Source: Avena insularis (taxonomy: Eukaryota; Streptophyta; Magnoliopsida; Poales; Poaceae). From it: a stretch of 64,000 bases of DNA. Location of the stretch: positions 88,395,285-88,459,284 of the forward strand of contig CM042694.1 of NCBI GenBank assembly GCA_023614405.1. The letters are read 5' to 3'. The position numbers and the translations under genes were made by a program. The stretch's first letter is position 1; each line of letters opens with the position of its first letter. Under the pieces are notes generated by a model. It saw only the letters and a list, made by a program, of their open reading frames with translations, was not told the origin of the DNA and ran no database searches. Of the stretch, positions 21,444 to 32,802 are shown piece by piece.

Positions 21444-24400
21444 ATGGGTCCTCGCCAATCCAGGCCTCTGATCCCCGCCGCCGCTAGCGCCAACGAGGAT
21501 AGCGAGTACGAGATGACGGAGGAGGAGCTCGTCGTCGTCGAGCAAGAAATGGAGGAGGACGCCGCTGCGGCGGACCGTGGCGCGTGGGCTGGGTCGTGGG
21601 TCTGTCAAGATGACCTTGACTGGCTCTACCGGACCAGACGCATCCCTGCCGGTGTCGTCGCTCGTCTCCCCTCTGCCGAAATGGCCCCCTCACCCAATCC
21701 GGGTGAGTTTGTCGTGTTCTTGTCCCACTTCCAACGGGGGTTCGGCTTGCCGGTGAGCTACTTCTTCCGGGATTGGCTTAGCACCTACCACTTGCAGCCG
21801 CACCACCTTCCAGCCAACGCTATCACCTCTCTCTCTGCTTTTGCTTCTACGATTGAAGGCTACACCGGACTGTGGCCCACGAAGGAGCTGTGGATCCGGT
21901 TTTTCGGCCTTCGTCGTAACGTCATCCCCAACATCCAAGTTGAGTCGGAGGATAAGCAGCTCACCCAATTCGGAGCTGCGTCCATCTCACCCCGGAGGAC
22001 TTCCATTTTCCCCCGGGTCACCGGGCTTGACTCCTGCAAAGGATGGGCCCGGACCTTCTTCTATGTCTGGAACGCGGGCACTGAAGATTTGATTCGGTTG
22101 CTCCCCTATACTCCGGGTCCACCTGACCCAAAATTTTGGGAGGAGGTCTCCAAGAAGCCCACGGCTCTGGCCAACCAGGTTAACAAGAGGTTCGCGGAAC
22201 TGAAGAAACTCGGATTGCGCAACAAGGATGCTATGATCACGTTCGTGCGCAACCGAATCTCTCCCCTCCAGAAGCGCACCCACAAGGTGTGCCACATGAG
22301 TTTCGGCCGCGACCCCAACCGAACCTCCTCCTTCGAGCTGAGCAACACGGAGATTTTTCGCCGGGTTAAGGCTCTCTTCACCACCCACAAGGATTTCTCC
22401 GCTGAATGGACGTGGGGAATTGAGCACTTCTGTCGTGACAGGCTCCCTCCTGCGGTAAGCTTCGCGGGGCAAACTTACTTCGGATTAAATATGTGTCGGT
22501 TTTTGTTGTATTTTTGACTCTGTTCTTCATGCTTTCTCTCAGCTATTCCTTCAGCAAACCCTTGAGGATGATACGGATCCGACCCTTAAGTGGGCGCCGG
22601 ACCGAGAAACCCCGGATGAGGAGGAGCCGGACCAGGAGATGTTTCTCCCTATGACCGACGTTACAAAACGACCCAGCGGTAAATTCTCTTCTCTAAGAGA
22701 CTGGCCCGATGATGAGGATGACTCGGATGTCGACGTGATTGAACCTGTTGAGGCTGTCCCTCTTTCTTTTGCCTTTCCGGCATCATCTAACCCCGGTGGG
22801 CATATCCACGAGGATCCTCTGCTTGCTAATTTCGGTGGCGTCGAAGAAGAGGCACGGATCCGCACCAAGTTCCTCCTCCGAACCTTCTCAGCCCACAAAA
22901 AGGCGAAAGAAAGCCGGAGACAAGACTGCCTCCAAGCCGGCAGGCAAAGCCCCGGCACGAAGGGCTCGGAAACCCAAGGAGGCCCAAACCTCGGATGCGT
23001 AAGTCATTTTTCGTTGCATAACTCACTTCTCCTTGCATCGTTGTAATTTCTCTTCTGACATTATTCTCTTCTTCAGGGCTCCGGTGGAGGTCCCTCGGAG
23101 CGGATCTAGCATCTCTTCACCACTCCGAGCTGGCCCTTCTCCTCCTCGTGACGACGAGTCACATCCGCTGAGCCCTATTCCAGAGGGTTCTGCGGCTGCA
23201 CCGGGTTCCGCACTACCTCTTCGAGAGGAATGCAACCTCGGAGCAGGAGAGGCCGGCCCAGCCGAGGTGACGACATCCACAACTTCAGCATCGCTGCAAC
23301 CAGCAGCCACCGAGACTACCTCGACACCAGCACCAGCCCCAGCAGCAGTTCCAGTACCAGTGACCGAACCAGCACTAACACCCGTTCCGGCACCAAGAAA
23401 ATCAACAACCACCCCAAGTCCAGCTATAAGAGCACCAGCACCAAGTTCTTCCGCCTCGTCCGAGTCATCTCAACCTCGGCGAGGAACTACTCCAGCAGCT
23501 CCTAAGGGGAAATCCGTTGCAGTTACTTCTTCCCAGCAAGCCAAGGGCAAAAAGGCTCTGGATGCTACCAAGTCAGCATTCGTCGAGGCTGGGCAGCGAA
23601 CCCTGTTGTCGATGCTTCCCAAGAAAGCTCCAGCAGCGAAGGATGCTCCTACCGAGCCAACCGATGCGCAGCAAATGGTTCTGCATACCAGCCCAGCCCT
23701 TGCCTTGGTTGAGAGGAAAGAAGCGCACGCGAAGGGCTTGGTGGCACCCCATATGCCCACCGGTGAGCGGTACCCTCCGAGCCTGATTGAGTTCGTCATG
23801 AACTGGAACAAGGCGGAGTTCGTCCACAACGATGATCTCCCGGAAAAGTTCGGCCCCGCAGAATTTTCCGCCCAAATGAATACAGCCGCTAAGGCAATTA
23901 ACCTCGCGGGGCGGATGATGGAGGTATGTCGCTTCTCCTTTACATGCTGTAGATAGTAACCATTAGTCCCCGAGCCTCCGGTGGAGTAACTTGTTACTCG
24001 GCCGGATGCTCATTAGAAAACCAACGTAGCTCCATGTGAACCTCGAATATGCACACACCTAGAGCCGGGTTGAGTTCCACTTGGCCCGGATTTTGTACAC
24101 TTCGAATATGCACACACCTAGAGCCGGGTTAAGTTCCACTTGGCCCGGATCTTGCACGCTTCGAATATGCACACACCTAGAGCCGGGTTAAGTTCCACTT
24201 GGCCCGGATTTTGTACACTTCGAATATGCACACACCTAGAGCCGGGTTAAGTTCCACTTGGCCCGGATCTTGCACACTTCGAATATGCACACACCTAGAG
24301 TCGGGTTAAGTTCCACTTGGCCTGGATCTGGCACACTTCGAATATGCATACACCTAGAGCCGGGTTAAGTTCCACTTGGCCCGGATCTTGCACACTTCGA

Positions 24401-25752
24401 ATATGCACACACCTAGAGCCGGGTTGAGTTCCACTTGGTCCGGATCTTGCACACTTCGAATATGCACACACCTAGAGCCGGGTTAAATTCCACTTAGCCT
24501 GGATCTTGTACACTTCGAATACACACCAAGCTAATTTTATGCTTATGTACTTTTTTCAGGTAACCACCAATCGCCGGAGTGCTGAATTCCAACGCCTGCT
24601 GGATACCCACAAGATGCTACACGCAAAGCACGTTGCACTTATTGCAGAACATGAAAAAAGGGGTAAGTTTCTCCCTTGGCGCTTTTCCGTTTCTCTTCAT
24701 CTTCTTCTGCCGAACTAATCTCCTCATTCGGTTTCTGCAGCTGGGGTGGAGGCTGAGAACAAGATCATGCGAAAGAACCTGGAGCAGATCAAGGGTAAGT
24801 CCTTTTTGTCCGACCCTGCTTTGCTTTCCATCTTCTTTTCTTCTTGGCTCGGCAAACATTCATTCCTCGGCTCTGCCGGGTCCACATACTATTTCAGCGT
24901 CGCTTGAGGATAGTGTGCCCGTGCCTGATATGATGCTGCATTTTCTTGAACAAGCAGGGCAGCATCAAGCCGAGCTGAAGAAAAAAGACGATGAGCTCGC
25001 TCTCCTCCGGACCAAGGACAATGAGATTGCCAGGCTCAAGGCTGAGATGGAGAAGACGAAGGCCCAGCACCAAACCGAGCTCCAAAAGGTTGGCCAGAAC
25101 TTCACAGAAGAGCGCGAGCGCCTTACTCTCCAGATCTCCAAGGACCAGGACCTACTCAAAGAATCTGACATCCAGCTTGGATTGGCAAACGCTGAGCTTG
25201 AGCAACTTCGCAAGAGACGCGATAACTGCATCAAGGAGTTGACCCGGATTCACAGCCACATTTCACGTAAGTTCCTTTCCCTTATCCGACATAATTCTCC
25301 GGGTTACTTCATATGTCTTTTCTTCAGCTTCTTCCTTTGCCTTGTTTCCAGGCCACTTTCTAGAGGGTACTCCTATTGCAAGCGCTGTTGTTGCCAATTT
25401 CCGCCGAGAGAGGGGTACTCCCGTCGCTCTTGATGGTGAGAGCATTCCCTTAGACATGGAGGACCTATTGGTCAGCCTGTCATCTCGCGTGGAAATCATC
25501 AAGAACTACGGCAAGGATCTCCTCAACGTTTCAGTCCGAGTTTTCAACACGTTCTGGCCCGTTGAGAGCGCTCCAAAGAGAATCACACTTCTTGCTAAAA
25601 AGTTGTCGGATATCGAGAACCAGCTCGACCTCTGGAGGGAGTCCGCTGGGCGTGCCGCAGCTGATACTATCCTTCACCATATACTCACATGGTATGAGAA
25701 GATCGACCTCAGCCTCCTTACACGCCAAGACCGGATCCAGATGGACCGATGA
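21444..25752 (+). CDS. Antisense, intron-containing gene of element C (Transposase_28-type domain)
   Basis: This gene lies opposite to gag-pol, between the pol stop and the 3' LTR. Seven exons fit GT-AG junctions with matching phases: 21444-22454, 22543-22998, 23077-23923, 24560-24662, 24741-24794, 24898-25266 and 25352-25752, roughly 1080 codons. Exon 1 resembles the Pfam family called putative gypsy-type transposon (Transposase_28): GEFVVFLSHFQRGFGLPV, then HLPANAITSLSAF and PTKELWIRFFGL. Exon 2 ends in a basic, nuclear-signal-like segment (QPTKRRKKAGDK), exon 3 is Ala/Pro/Ser-rich, and exon 6 is a long coiled coil (about residues LKKKDDELALLRTKDNEI). Exon 2 needs one frameshift between about 22800 and 22850. 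An acidic tail (DEDEEGDASDIED) lies in another frame at 25840-25957. Function is unknown; such antisense ORFs are known in Tat-lineage elements such as maize Grande. Confidence 0.75.
24000..24530 (+). repeat. 59-bp tandem repeat within intron 3 of the antisense gene
   Basis: A unit containing TTCGAATATGCACACACC, GAGCCGGGTT and CCACTTGGCCCGGAT recurs with a spacing of exactly 59 bases at 24042, 24101, 24160, 24219, 24278, 24337, 24396, 24455 and 24514. Units differ by a few substitutions and no indels. It accounts for most of the unusually long third intron (23924-24559). Confidence 0.9.
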
Positions 25753-26567
25753 CCGAGTGGGTAGCTCAAGGCCAGTTTGCGCCTACAGCCTCATCGAATA
25801 TTCTCCTATCCATGAATGGGTTGAAGGACCGAGCTTTCTAGAATCCGCTGGGGACGAGAACGCTGAAGACGGGTCGGATGAGGACGAAGAAGGCGATGCC
25901 TCAGATATTGAAGACAGCGAAGACGACACCGAACTTCCTCCTCCTGCTGCTCCTTAGGTCAAAAAACTTGAAAATTTATCAGATCCCCGGTATGCCGGAT
26001 GCAACTGCATGTTGTGTATATGTGATATTTTGCTACTAAGTTCGTATGCCGAGTTAACTTGGGCGTAGTCCCCGAGTTTCTTTTTCTTGTTCGTCCAATC
26101 TTTTGGCTCGGATCGTGTCTACCTTGATTCGGTTTTATGACTTACGAATCCGAGCTTCAAAAATCGTCTTAACAATACTAAGAAACTTTCAGACTTAGCT
26201 CAAAAAATAAAGCTGCATAATAACTTGAAAATACAGGGGTAGTCCGAAAAACAAACGTTAGCTCGAATAAATTCGTTTCCTTAGTCGCTTTTCATGTGCT
26301 ATGCAATTCCAAACTTGTTCTCTTGCTTTCCATGAAGCCAATTCTTGTTGGACAGCAGCAAGTCGAAGAGTTGGGTTTTTTTGGTGTTCACACATTACTA
26401 ATCTGGGTTAAGTAGAAAACTTATTCCAGCTAACGCACAAGAGACAACGACAATAATTATTAAGGCAGTCCCCGAGTTACTGCTCGAGGCGCTACTATTT
26501 CATTGATAAGCTCATTGTCGACATACATACCGATATATGAGAAGACTCGGATACATACACTTCTTAG
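25753..26567. other. Convergent non-coding region of element C
   Basis: Between the end of the antisense gene and the pol stop on the other strand there is no intact frame beyond the acidic C-terminal tail at 25753-25957. The motif AGTCCCCGAG appears near 26068 and 26466, as it also does in introns and coding parts of this element. The region would carry the 3' ends of two converging transcripts. Confidence 0.5.
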
Positions 26568-29454
26568 CTAAGTGTAGAAAGGACGAAGTAGTGCTACATT
26601 CCACGGTCGCTTAGATTCCTCTCCGGACATGTCCGCCTTGTTCTTTTCCTGTGGTTTTGCATCTATAAGATAGTAAGAATCATTGTGCAATGCTTTGCTC
26701 ACAATGAATGGCCCTTCCCATGGGAGGATAATTTATGCATGCCAGTAGTACGTTGTACCAACCGGAGCACCAGATCACCTTCCCGAAAGACTCGGGGGCA
26801 CACTTTCCGGCTATGGTAGCATCGGAGATTTTGCTGATATATGGCGGATCTGGACAGTGCCAGTTCTCTCGCTTCTTCCAGTAGATCAACATCATTTTGC
26901 ATTTTCTTATAGGCTTCACTTCAATCCATTTTGTAAACTTATCCACCATGACCAAAATGTGTGTCATGTTTCCCCTTGCTGGTTTGAACGGGCCAACCAT
27001 ATCCAAGCACCATACGGCAAATGGCCACGTAATTGGTATGGTCTTGAGTTCCGACATTGGCATATGTGTCTTAGTAGCATATCTCTGACAACCATTGCAT
27101 TTTCTCACCAGATCTTCTGCTTGTGCTAAGGCACTTGGCCAGTAGAACCCGTGCCGGAATGCTTTTGCCACCAAGGCTCTGGATGAAGCATGATGCCCGC
27201 ATTCTCCTTGGTGTATATCTCGGAGGATGTCAAGCCCTTCTACCGGGTCAACGCATCGCTGGAGGACATTGGATACACTCGCTTGTACAGCTCGGAATTG
27301 ATAATTGTGTATGCTTTTGCTCTCCTCTGAGTTTGCACGCTAACACCTCCTCGGGTAACGTTCCATCTTTCAGAATTGAATATATGCAAGGCACAAGCTG
27401 GTATTGCTCGTGCAGGAACACGCCCTCATCAATTTCCATCTGATCTACCGCATAACTTCAGCCGGATCACGCTGAGTCCACGGTCTAGCGAGGTAGTCCC
27501 CGGTTTGCCGAGGCGGTCCTGTGTTTGCTGATGTAGTCCCCGGGTCTCGCGTACTACCTCCCGAGTCAATGTCCATGGGCTCAGCTCCGGATTCTGTATC
27601 TTCCGGGACATAGATCGAGTCGGTTCCTAGGGACGGCCTGATAGATGGTTTTCTGAGGTGTTCCAATGCTACACCCGGTGGAATTGCCTGTCGGGTTGAT
27701 CCGAGCTTCGATAGCATGTCGGCAGCCTCGTTTTCCACTCGGGGTACATGGTGAAATTCACATCCCTCAAAGTAACTAGATATCTTCTGCACATGAAACC
27801 TGTACAGTGCCATGTTTGGATCCAGGGCATCCCACACTCCGGACACTTGCTGCACCACCAAATCCGAATCGCCAAAGCATATTATTCGACATATGCCAAT
27901 CTCTTTTGCCACTTTGAGCCCATGCACAAGAGCCTCGTACTCAGCGACATTGTTTGATGCCGCGAAATGGATCTGTAATACGTATTTTAGCTGGTCCTTC
28001 TTTGGCGAGGTAAGCACAACCCCGGCGCCTAATCCGGTTTTAGTTTTCGACCCATCAAAGTGCATCCTCCAGTAGTTCGGATCTGGTGGCGGTGGTTCGT
28101 ATTGTACCTCGGCCCAATCTACAAAAAAGTCCGCCACAGCCTGAGACTTGATTGCTTCTCTTCTGTCGTACTGGGGTGCATAAGGAGCTAGCTCAATTGC
28201 CCATTTTGCAATTCTGCCACTCGCATCCTTGTTACCCATTATCTCGGATATGGGAGCTTCACATATCACTTTGATGGGGTGCTCCTCAAAGTAATGCTTT
28301 AACTTCTTTGCCGCCATATAGACACCATATGCCACCTTTTGAAAGTGTGGGTAGTTCTGTTTTGAGGCCGATAATACCTCGCTCAAGTAATACACTGGCC
28401 TCTGCACCGACTTGCCCTCTTCATTGCGCTCTACTACAATCACTGCACTTACAACTCGGTTGGTTGCGGCTATGTAGAGCAACATTGGCTCCTTTGATAG
28501 TGGAGAGGCTAACACTGGTGCAGTCGCCAACATCTTTTTTAAGTGGGCAAAGGCTTCATCAGCCTGTGGTGTCCAAACGAACTTATCCGACTTTTTCATG
28601 AGTTGGTAGAGAGGCAATGCCTTTTCTCCCAACTGACATACAAACCGAATCAACGATGCCAGGCACCTAGTGAACTTCTGGACATTGTTAAGACACTTTG
28701 GCAGCTCCATTCGCTCAATGGCCCTAATCTTAGTTGGATTAACTTTGATACCTCGGCTGGAGACGAGAAATCCGAGTGATTTTCCAACCGGGACACCGAA
28801 GGTACATTTTTCCGGGTTAAGCTTCATCCGGAACCTTCTCAAGTTCGCGAATGTCTGTCTGATGTCGTCAAGGAGCGTTTTTCTTTCCTTGGTCTTGATA
28901 ACAACATCATCCATGTATACTTGTATGTTTTGACCTATTTGGTCGTGCAAGCATTTTTGCATACATCTTTGGTACGTTGCACCTGCATTACGTAAACCAA
29001 ACGGCATAGTGCGATAGCAATAAGCCCCGTACGGGGTGATAAACGTGGTCTTTATTTGATCATCCGGATTCAGAGGTATCTAGTGGAAACCAGAATATGC
29101 ATCAATGAATGACAACAGTTCACATCCCGCGGTTGAGTCTATGACCTGATCTATCCTCGGCAGTGGAAATGGATCTTTTGGACACGCCTTATTCAGGTTC
29201 GTATAATCGATACACATACGCCAAACCACTGCCACGTTCAGATCATCCTTCTTCTTTTCTACCAGCACCGGATTAGAGAGCCAATCCGGATATAGTACTT
29301 CCATGATGAATCCTGCTGCCAGCAACCGAGCTATCTCGTCTCTAATGACTTTTCTCCTATCCTCGGCGAAGCGGCGGAGAGGTTGCTTCACCGGCCTTGC
29401 TCCGGGTCTTATGTTCAAAGAGTGCTCGGCCAACTTCCTCGGAACACCTTGCAA
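26568..29454 (-). pseudogene. Pol of element C: RT, two RNase H domains, truncated integrase
   Basis: The minus strand encodes, in order, reverse transcriptase (29454 to about 28600, with MPFGLRNAGATYQR and the YMDD catalytic box), a retroviral-type RNase H, a second archaeal-type RNase H (HFDGSKTKTGLGAG, NNVAEYEALVHGL, CFGDSDLVVQQ, NEAADMLSKL, retaining all four acidic residues), and integrase. Two RNase H domains are a hallmark of the Tat lineage. An in-frame TAG at 29080-29082 interrupts RT where the family has Gln. Frameshifts follow near 27445 and 27260. Integrase keeps the zinc-binding C-x2-C and the first catalytic Asp (CLDMVGPF), but a deletion near 26905 removes the rest of the core including the second Asp and the Glu. 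The C-terminal part resumes (EEARELALSRSAIYQ) and the gene ends with PFYT and stop at 26568. It is dead. Confidence 0.9.
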
Positions 29455-29545
29455 ATCCTATGTGGACCAAGCAAAAATGTCCCGATTCTCACGGAGGAAG
29501 TTGACGAGCTCGCTTTCCTATTTATCAGTTAACCCGCACCAATTG

Positions 29546-30661
29546 TTACGGTAAGCGCCCGAACATGTCATCAACTGGAACCTTCTTGGTATCCTTTGCG
29601 GCTTGGAATGAAACGCTACCATGCGAGTTACTCAACGCCGGCATATACTGCTGCGCGGACTGAGCTAATGCCGCCACCTCTTGGATTTTTCTTTTCTCTT
29701 GCGTGATCACGAGTGACTCGGCTAGGTTAGACCCAGCTGAGGCACACTCAATGGAACGTCGGAAGTCTCCAACAATGGTAATCACTCCATTTGGCCTGGG
29801 CAATTTCATCTTCAGATAACTGATGTGGCAGCTTGCCATGAACTTGTTCAATGCTGGTCTTCCGAGTAACGCGTGATACGCACTTTCCAAGTTCACCACC
29901 TCAAACTCCAGATTCTCAGTTCGGCAATTATCTCTCGTGCCAAATAGCACGTCAACCCGGACTTTGCCTATGGGCTCACAAGAAATGCCTGGTACAATAC
30001 CATGGAAAGTTGTCCTTGTAGCCTGGAGCATGTTCTCCGAGATACCCAACTTGCGCATTGTATCCGCATACATGATGTTAATGCTACTGTCGTTGTCAAT
30101 CAGTACCTTGGAGAACCTCACATTGATGTTCGGCCCAATGAACGTCGGGTCCAGCACTAGCGCATACGAACCTGGACTCGGCATAAGCTTGGGATGATCT
30201 CTGATGTTCCAGGTGATTTCTTGGTCCGACCAAGGCATGTACCTCGTCACCGCTGGCATTACCGCATTGACCTCCATATGTCGGCGCTGCAAGCTCTTCC
30301 TATCTGTTTCCTCAGTTGTGAACACACAATAGCTCTGATGATGTTCTCTGTACTCATTCCTCCCCTTGTTTCCGGGGTACCTCTGATCCGGCCGGTGCTG
30401 ATTTTCCACCTGATGCACTGCATCCCTTCTCTCATTGTTGTCATACCTCGGCGGAGGGGGAGGCAACATTAGCTGTTGTGTGTTCGCTCCGGAGAGCAAT
30501 TGCTGCCGGGGTAACTCCTGCCGAGGTTGATCATTCCGGGGTGCCTGAGCATTCCCCGAACCACCTTGTTCTATCTTACGCATCCACTCACATTGCCTCG
30601 TTGTGTGACCTGCCGGGCTATTCGGATTTGGCCTGTGAAACTTACACGGCTGGTCCAACAT
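29546..30661 (-). CDS. Gag C-terminus and aspartic protease of element C
   Basis: This 371-codon frame starts with a modified zinc knuckle (CKFHRPNPN, then HTTRQCEW), typical of Tat-lineage gag C-termini. A retropepsin-like domain follows around residues 180-320: FSKVLIDNDSSINIMY in place of the usual DGGSS active site, and HALLGRPALNKF. The active-site glycines are replaced, so the enzyme is probably inactive. It is separated from RT by a short gap with stops (29455-29545) and from the main gag frame by about 120 bases. Together with these it represents one broken polyprotein. Confidence 0.8.
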   Translation of the reverse strand: MLDQPCKFHRPNPNSPAGHTTRQCEWMRKIEQGGSGNAQAPRNDQPRQELPRQQLLSGANTQQLMLPPPPPRYDNNERRDAVHQVENQHRPDQRYPGNKGRNEYREHHQSYCVFTTEETDRKSLQRRHMEVNAVMPAVTRYMPWSDQEITWNIRDHPKLMPSPGSYALVLDPTFIGPNINVRFSKVLIDNDSSINIMYADTMRKLGISENMLQATRTTFHGIVPGISCEPIGKVRVDVLFGTRDNCRTENLEFEVVNLESAYHALLGRPALNKFMASCHISYLKMKLPRPNGVITIVGDFRRSIECASAGSNLAESLVITQEKRKIQEVAALAQSAQQYMPALSNSHGSVSFQAAKDTKKVPVDDMFGRLP

Positions 30662-30778
30662 CGACTCATACGTATACCTCGGACGGTCTTTCTTTTCTTG
30701 CCATTGTCTCTTCTGCTCCGGCGTCCACGTTTTCTTGCCATCGTTTCTTGGAGTCCATTGCCCTCCAGTTTTCTGGCG

Positions 30779-31639
30779 CTAGTTGCTCCCTGCTCCGGGT
30801 TGATCTTGATTCACAGCTGCAACTTGTTGCGAACTGTAGCGATGATCCGGTCTATCATCTCTTCTTTTTCCTCTGTAGTCATTCCTCCGAGATGACCCGG
30901 CTCCATCCCTCGGATAGTATTCTTCGTTTGACTCGTTTGACGCGAGCCTAGGTTGAGTCAGATCACCCAAATCATACGAATCGGCAATCCGGATCATCTC
31001 TGCCAACGTAATTGGCATTTTCCTTTGCAATTTCATCCACAACTCGCTGCCATATCTGCACCCTTGCGCAAACCACGCTATGGCATGTGACTCTATGACA
31101 CCCTCACACGAGTTTCTCACGGTACACCACCAGGTCAAGAATTCACGGTATGTCTCATTAGGTCTTTGCTTGCACATTGCTAGGGTCTGCGGCCTATTCG
31201 GCCTCGGATATGTACTTCCGGGTGGCAAATTGTTCAACCATACTCTGGCCGGACCTTCTAACATTTGGGGTACGTATCGTACAGCCCATCTCAAGTTGCC
31301 AGTGGCAATTTTCATAGCCGTAGCATAGTTTATCAGCCAATCCTCCGGCTTGGTACTGCCATACACGCCTTCGCCCACAGGCAGCTGGAAGTTAGGTACC
31401 GGTGGCTCCTTCATGATCCGGGGTCCAAAGCACGCTGGACCTGGTGGACCTTGACACTCGATCTGTTCCGACCTATACAGACGATCCAGTTTCAATCTTG
31501 CATCATCCGGCATCAAATCCCTGCTTCCCAATCTTGACCCTATCACATGATAGTCCGGTCTTGGGTACCCCACATTCACCATCTCCGAATCACCGTCATT
31601 GTACCGGTTTTGCTCCTGTGGCACAACTCTCTGTTGCAT
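30779..31639 (-). CDS. Gag capsid domain of element C
   Basis: The 286-codon frame contains a retrotransposon gag domain near residues 85-215: VPNFQLPVGEGVYGSTKPE, then LEGPARVWLNNLPPGS and NETYREFLTWW. The C-terminal part is rich in Arg and Asp with YRGKRRDDRPDHRY. Upstream gag sequence continues in other frames (31709-31960 and 32091 to about 32600), so the gene has at least two frameshifts. The protein would form virus-like particle cores in the cytoplasm in an active relative. Confidence in the domain is high; the frame is not functional as a whole. Confidence 0.8.
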   Translation of the reverse strand: MQQRVVPQEQNRYNDGDSEMVNVGYPRPDYHVIGSRLGSRDLMPDDARLKLDRLYRSEQIECQGPPGPACFGPRIMKEPPVPNFQLPVGEGVYGSTKPEDWLINYATAMKIATGNLRWAVRYVPQMLEGPARVWLNNLPPGSTYPRPNRPQTLAMCKQRPNETYREFLTWWCTVRNSCEGVIESHAIAWFAQGCRYGSELWMKLQRKMPITLAEMIRIADSYDLGDLTQPRLASNESNEEYYPRDGAGSSRRNDYRGKRRDDRPDHRYSSQQVAAVNQDQPGAGSN

Positions 31640-32802
31640 ACCTCGCCCGGCGCTTTGCTCTTGCCTTGGTATATTCCGCTGCTGCGGTTGTCCTGCTCCT
31701 GTCGAGTTTCACTGTCGGGCATTGCCATTGATAACATTCCCTTTACCGGCATTTCCTTGGTCGTGGTTACCTCGGCCAGCTTCACCTCGGCTCACACTCT
31801 GTCGATCATCATTTTTTTGTGCTTCTTTTGCTTTTCCTGCATGCATCGGGTCGTACGGGACAATCTGTTTGTTCCGTCTGGCCGAGGTTACTACCTCTTC
31901 TCTCCTTGGGCCACCATGAGGAGACGATGCGGCTCCAGCGTATTTCTCCGGGTTACCCATCGCCGAATGGACAATTTTGGAAGCTCCAGCTCTCTCCGGG
32001 TTAGCTCTGAGTAGCTCTTCGTTCTGTCTGTTCGCGATCCGAACTAACTCGTTAACCCTATCTTTTGACGGGCCTCACCCGTCAGACCCTCTAACTCGGA
32101 TGCAGCCGCATCCGCTGCTCTGAGGTTCTTCGTCGGGGTACTATACTTCGGCAACCCCACGGACAAACAGTTTCTGATTCCTCGGCTCCAGTATCACCTT
32201 CTTTGTTCATCTCGCTCATGAGATTTCTCCCTTTTACCTTTACCGTATCAACTTTGTTTGCTTTAGCATACTCACGCAATGTCATGTTCAACGACTGCTG
32301 AGACGCGGCTATTTTCTTTGCGCCTTTTAGTATTTTTTGCCTAGTTTCCTCTAGCTCGGCCTGTGCCTGAGCCGGATCTACCACTGCTACTACCGGGTTT
32401 GCCAAGCTATCCATAGCTTCTCTCAGTACATTCTCAGGCCTCTCTAGTGGGGGTCCTCTACCTTTCCTCGGTGCCTTAGGTGTTACCTCTGGGTCCGGTG
32501 CTGGATCCTTGCTTGTGCCTGCACCCGGCGCAGTCATCATCACTTCAGCATGGTCCGGGGAGCGAGTGATACGCGCCCCATGAACCACGCTAAGGGGTGG
32601 TTCCCCTGCCTCGACGACGCGCCGCGGATGAACGCATGATACGTCCATAACAATGTAGACCTTGTGCGCACCCAGCGAAGAGGCCGTTCTTGTGATGGGC
32701 GTGCGAAGCAAACGTTGTCGCTGACAAAGTCCAGCGCTCCAAAGCGATGAACAAGCCCGGAGACGATGCGTTCGCCGGTGCCGATGAGGTTTCCCGTCCG
32801 GA
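31640..32802 (-). pseudogene. Broken N-terminal gag region of element C, truncated at its 5' end
   Basis: Frames at 31709-31960 (basic, Gly/Asn-rich) and about 32150-32600 (helical, with DPAQAQAELEETRQKILKG and LREYAKANKVDTVKVKG) are remnants of the gag N-terminal region. The first residues of the 248-codon frame at 32091-32837 are read from the adjacent LTR and are chimeric. No primer-binding site or 5' LTR is present: element C stops near 32800, where Athila-type LTR sequence starts in the middle of that LTR. Confidence 0.6.

Noticed and set aside
24000..24530. CRISPR-like array
   Set aside because: The 59-bp units are contiguous without unique spacers, and the context is a plant retrotransposon intron.
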